NCBI RefSeq assembly: GCF_002532075.1 | Contig: NZ_LYXE01000075.1 | Span: forward strand, 1 to 64,000 | Direction: 5' to 3' | Length of the DNA: 64,000 bases | Source of the DNA: Candidatus Chloroploca asiatica | GTDB lineage: Bacteria; Chloroflexota; Chloroflexia; Chloroflexales; Chloroflexaceae | Part shown: positions 62,085-64,000 of the stretch, in pieces | Position numbering within the stretch: position 1 is the stretch's first letter | Layout of the letters: every line of letters starts with the position of its first letter | Notes under the pieces: generated by a model | The model's database searches: none | Seen by the model: the letters and a program-made list of their open reading frames with translations, nothing else | What the model was told of the DNA's origin: nothing | Translations under genes and position numbers: made by a program

Positions 62085-63188
62085 CTATTCAGTCAAGACG
62101 AGCGCATTGGCCGGCGGGCAGACAAGCACCGCTGCCTCACCGGGCTGCCAGTACGCATTGCGATCAAGGGTACTCAGGGTATTCTGTTCCCAGACATCGA
62201 GGGTGCGGCGTTCGTTGAGGCGCACGGTAATGCGTGTATCCGAGCCAATATACGTGATCATTTCGACATGGACGGGCATCGTAAACGCATCTTCGGGGCG
62301 TGCATGGCTAGGCAAAACGAGGCGCGCCTTTTCAGGGCGCAACGAGAGCGTCGCAGCCTCGCCAAGGTTGACCGGACGGGGCGTATACCCACGCAATTGT
62401 AGACCATCGGGCGTCTGAATCGTCGCATACTCGTCACTCTGTTCAACGACCGTGCCCTCAATAAAGTTGGTCTCGCCAATGAAATCAGCCACAAACTTGC
62501 ATGTGGGGCGCTCATAGATCTCGGTCGGCGTGCCAACCTGCAAGACCTTGCCCTGGTTCATGACGGCAATGCGATCGGACATCGTCAGGGCTTCTTCCTG
62601 GTCGTGGGTGACAAAGATAAACGTAATGCCCACGCGGTGTTGCAGACTCTTCAGTTCAAGTTGCATCTCTTTGCGCAACTTCTGGTCAAGGGCACCAAGC
62701 GGCTCGTCGAGCAAGAGCACCTCGGGCTGATTGACGAGCGCCCTTGCCAGGGCCACCCGCTGCTGCTGACCACCCGACATCTGGCGGGGGTAACGCTCGG
62801 CGAAGCCCGCGAGACGCACCATGTCGAGTGCAGCCTGCACCCGCGCCCCCAATTCAGCCCTGGGCACCCGCTTCATCTTCAAGCCAAAGGCAACATTCTG
62901 CGCCACCGTCATATGTGGAAAGAGCGCATATGACTGAAAGACCGTATTGACCGGGCGATGATGGGGCGGCACTGTTGCCATAGGCCGACCATGGATCATA
63001 AGCTCGCCGCCCGACGGATACTCGAACCCGGCAATCATGCGCAAGGTTGTCGTCTTGCCACAACCACTTGGCCCAAGCAACGAAAAAAACTCACCATCGT
63101 GGATCTGCAAGGTCACATGATCGACCGCCGCGACCTCACCAAAACGCTTGACCACATTCGCAAGCTCGATCGCATATCCTTTGTGCAA
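62085..63188 (-). CDS. potA: Spermidine/putrescine ABC transporter ATPase PotA
   Basis: 367 residues. Walker A LGPSGCGKTTTLRMIAGFE, signature MSGGQQQRVALARALVNQP, Walker B LLLDEPLGALDQKLR, H-loop FVTHDQEEALTMSDRIAV and a C-terminal TOBE domain. NVAFGLKMKRVPRAEL supports the polyamine subgroup. The start is TTG 63188, supported by AGGAGAAGG just upstream. First gene of the potABCD operon. Confidence 0.95.
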   Translation of the reverse strand: MHKGYAIELANVVKRFGEVAAVDHVTLQIHDGEFFSLLGPSGCGKTTTLRMIAGFEYPSGGELMIHGRPMATVPPHHRPVNTVFQSYALFPHMTVAQNVAFGLKMKRVPRAELGARVQAALDMVRLAGFAERYPRQMSGGQQQRVALARALVNQPEVLLLDEPLGALDQKLRKEMQLELKSLQHRVGITFIFVTHDQEEALTMSDRIAVMNQGKVLQVGTPTEIYERPTCKFVADFIGETNFIEGTVVEQSDEYATIQTPDGLQLRGYTPRPVNLGEAATLSLRPEKARLVLPSHARPEDAFTMPVHVEMITYIGSDTRITVRLNERRTLDVWEQNTLSTLDRNAYWQPGEAAVLVCPPANALVLTE

Positions 63189-63296
63189 TGCCTTCTCCTA
63201 CGCAGAGTCAACCGAGCGCATGGTACGTTTGCACCCACGCCAGCCATCATTGCCTGGATTTCCCATACGGTAAGGTTTAGGGGCTTGTCTTGGGTT

Positions 63297-63305
63297 AGTG
63301 TACCA
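63297..63305 (-). promoter_or_regulatory. Extended -10 promoter of potABCD
   Basis: TGG-TACACT on the minus strand, about 108 nt before the potA start. No convincing -35. Confidence 0.4.
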
Positions 63306-63346
63306 CATTTTAACCAGCCTCATCACTGCCAGAGGCGAGCAAGGTG

Positions 63347-63355
63347 TGTTACAAT
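63347..63355 (+). promoter_or_regulatory. Extended -10 promoter of deoC
   Basis: TGT-TACAAT, about 129 nt before the deoC ATG. The gap 63189-63484 holds this and the potABCD promoter; nothing else was recognised. Confidence 0.45.
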
Positions 63356-63484
63356 AGGCGCTACTCTTTCTCTACACATAACGCCCATCCCATCCCGAAA
63401 GAAGGCGCTCGCTCTCTGTATGGACGGCCCCATACCTGACCAGGCACAGCGACATGGGGTTGTTCCCGGCTACGAGGAAGTTCG

Positions 63485-64000
63485 ATGGAAGCACTGATCA
63501 CTCAGGTTACACAGCAACTCGCTGCCATACCCGATCTCCCCTCAGGTGCGCCACTTGTGCGCGCCACCCTTGACCCGTCAACAACGCCAATTGCCCACCT
63601 GATTGACCATACCATTCTCAAACCCGAGGCGGTCACGCCTCAGATCGAGCAACTCTGTCGTGAGGCGGCTGAACATCATTTTGCCAGTGTCTGCGTCAGC
63701 CCCATCTTTGTCCCGCTCTGTGCGCAACTACTTGCCAACACACCAGTTACCATCTGTACCGTGGTGGGCTTTCCTTTGGGGGCCAACACGACGGCCTGTA
63801 AAGTGTTTGAGACGCAAGAAGCACTGGATCACGGGGCTCGCGAGATTGATATGGTGCTTGCCATCGGGCGGCTCAAAGCCGGTGAATGGCGTGAAACAGC
63901 CCACGATCTGCACGCCGTGATTGAAGCCAGCCACGCCGCCGGGGCGCTCGTCAAAGTCATCATTGAAACCGCCTTGCTGACCGAGACAGAAAAGGTGGTG
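63485..64000 (+). CDS. deoC: Deoxyribose-phosphate aldolase (partial, 3' end beyond window)
   Basis: 172 codons visible from ATG 63485, which has GAGGAAG 4 nt upstream. Cleaves 2-deoxyribose-5-phosphate to glyceraldehyde-3-phosphate and acetaldehyde by a Schiff base. IAHLIDHTILKPEAVTPQIE, FASVCVSPIFVPLC, TVVGFPLGANTTACK, EIDMVLAIGRLKAGE and ALVKVIIETALLTE are characteristic; the lysine of VKVIIE is the usual Schiff-base residue. An N-terminal extension of about 40 residues precedes the conserved LIDHT. Divergent from potA. Confidence 0.95.
   Translation, partial: MEALITQVTQQLAAIPDLPSGAPLVRATLDPSTTPIAHLIDHTILKPEAVTPQIEQLCREAAEHHFASVCVSPIFVPLCAQLLANTPVTICTVVGFPLGANTTACKVFETQEALDHGAREIDMVLAIGRLKAGEWRETAHDLHAVIEASHAAGALVKVIIETALLTETEKVV

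Noticed and set aside
1-64000. tRNA, rRNA, riboswitch or CRISPR features
   Set aside because: None recognised by eye in the short intergenic gaps; a tRNAscan/Infernal run would be decisive.

Overview
The window looks like a chromosomal segment of a filamentous anoxygenic phototroph of the Chloroflexota (Chloroflexales; Chloroflexus/Oscillochloris/Roseiflexus-like). This is inferred from the gene mix and from protein style, not from a database match: a menaquinone pathway, kaiB-kaiC without kaiA, giant DUF11/SdrD-B surface proteins, a secreted protein ending in a YLPI-type tail, a DnaD/DnaC-like pair and moderately GC-rich DNA. No rRNA, tRNA, CRISPR array or complete insertion sequence was recognised.

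Layout. 1-11.5 kb (minus): the first ~3,840 codons of one giant secreted repeat protein, running off the left edge. It diverges from a MalT/LuxR-type regulator (11.75-14.4 kb) across a palindrome-rich gap. 14.6-19.2 kb (minus): uvrA and a drug-efflux MFS transporter, each with a good promoter. 19.6-21.5 kb: a membrane diguanylate cyclase with a periplasmic solute-binding sensor. 21.6-23.5 kb: a convergent type II restriction endonuclease (SinI-like) and m5C methyltransferase. 23.6-26.9 kb (minus): menF-menD. 27.2-31.7 kb: a PucR-type regulator diverging from a Mn/Zn/Fe ABC transporter operon whose promoter carries a DtxR-type palindrome. 31.7-33.5 kb (minus): two tandem secreted paralogues with almost identical 3' halves. 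33.7-46.4 kb (plus): DnaD-like protein and DnaC-like ATPase, argF, a 1,097-residue TPR protein, cdaA-cdaR (c-di-AMP), an adrenodoxin-reductase-type ferredoxin-NADP reductase, a glycosyltransferase, a conserved protein of unknown function and a DUF4332 protein. 46.5-52.8 kb (minus): a complete [NiFe]-hydrogenase maturation operon (protease-hypA-hypB-hypF-hypC-hypD-hypE) without hydrogenase structural genes. 53.1-58.9 kb (minus): a four-gene run PAS protein-kaiB-kaiC-PAS/GGDEF/EAL. 59.0-63.2 kb (minus): potA-potB-potC-potD polyamine transport. 63.5 kb to the end (plus): 5' part of deoC.

The most interesting unit is the PAS-kaiB-kaiC-GGDEF/EAL run. A KaiA-less KaiBC module lies between a PAS protein that has no kinase domain but a helical C-terminal domain, and a dual-domain c-di-GMP enzyme. 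This suggests a timer or redox/light-state switch read out through c-di-GMP. Other leads are the regulator/giant-adhesin pair, CdaA with DMA instead of DGA at the catalytic motif, a DtxR-type box on the metal transporter, and several families of long hairpins and MITE-like repeats placed at gene 3' ends.
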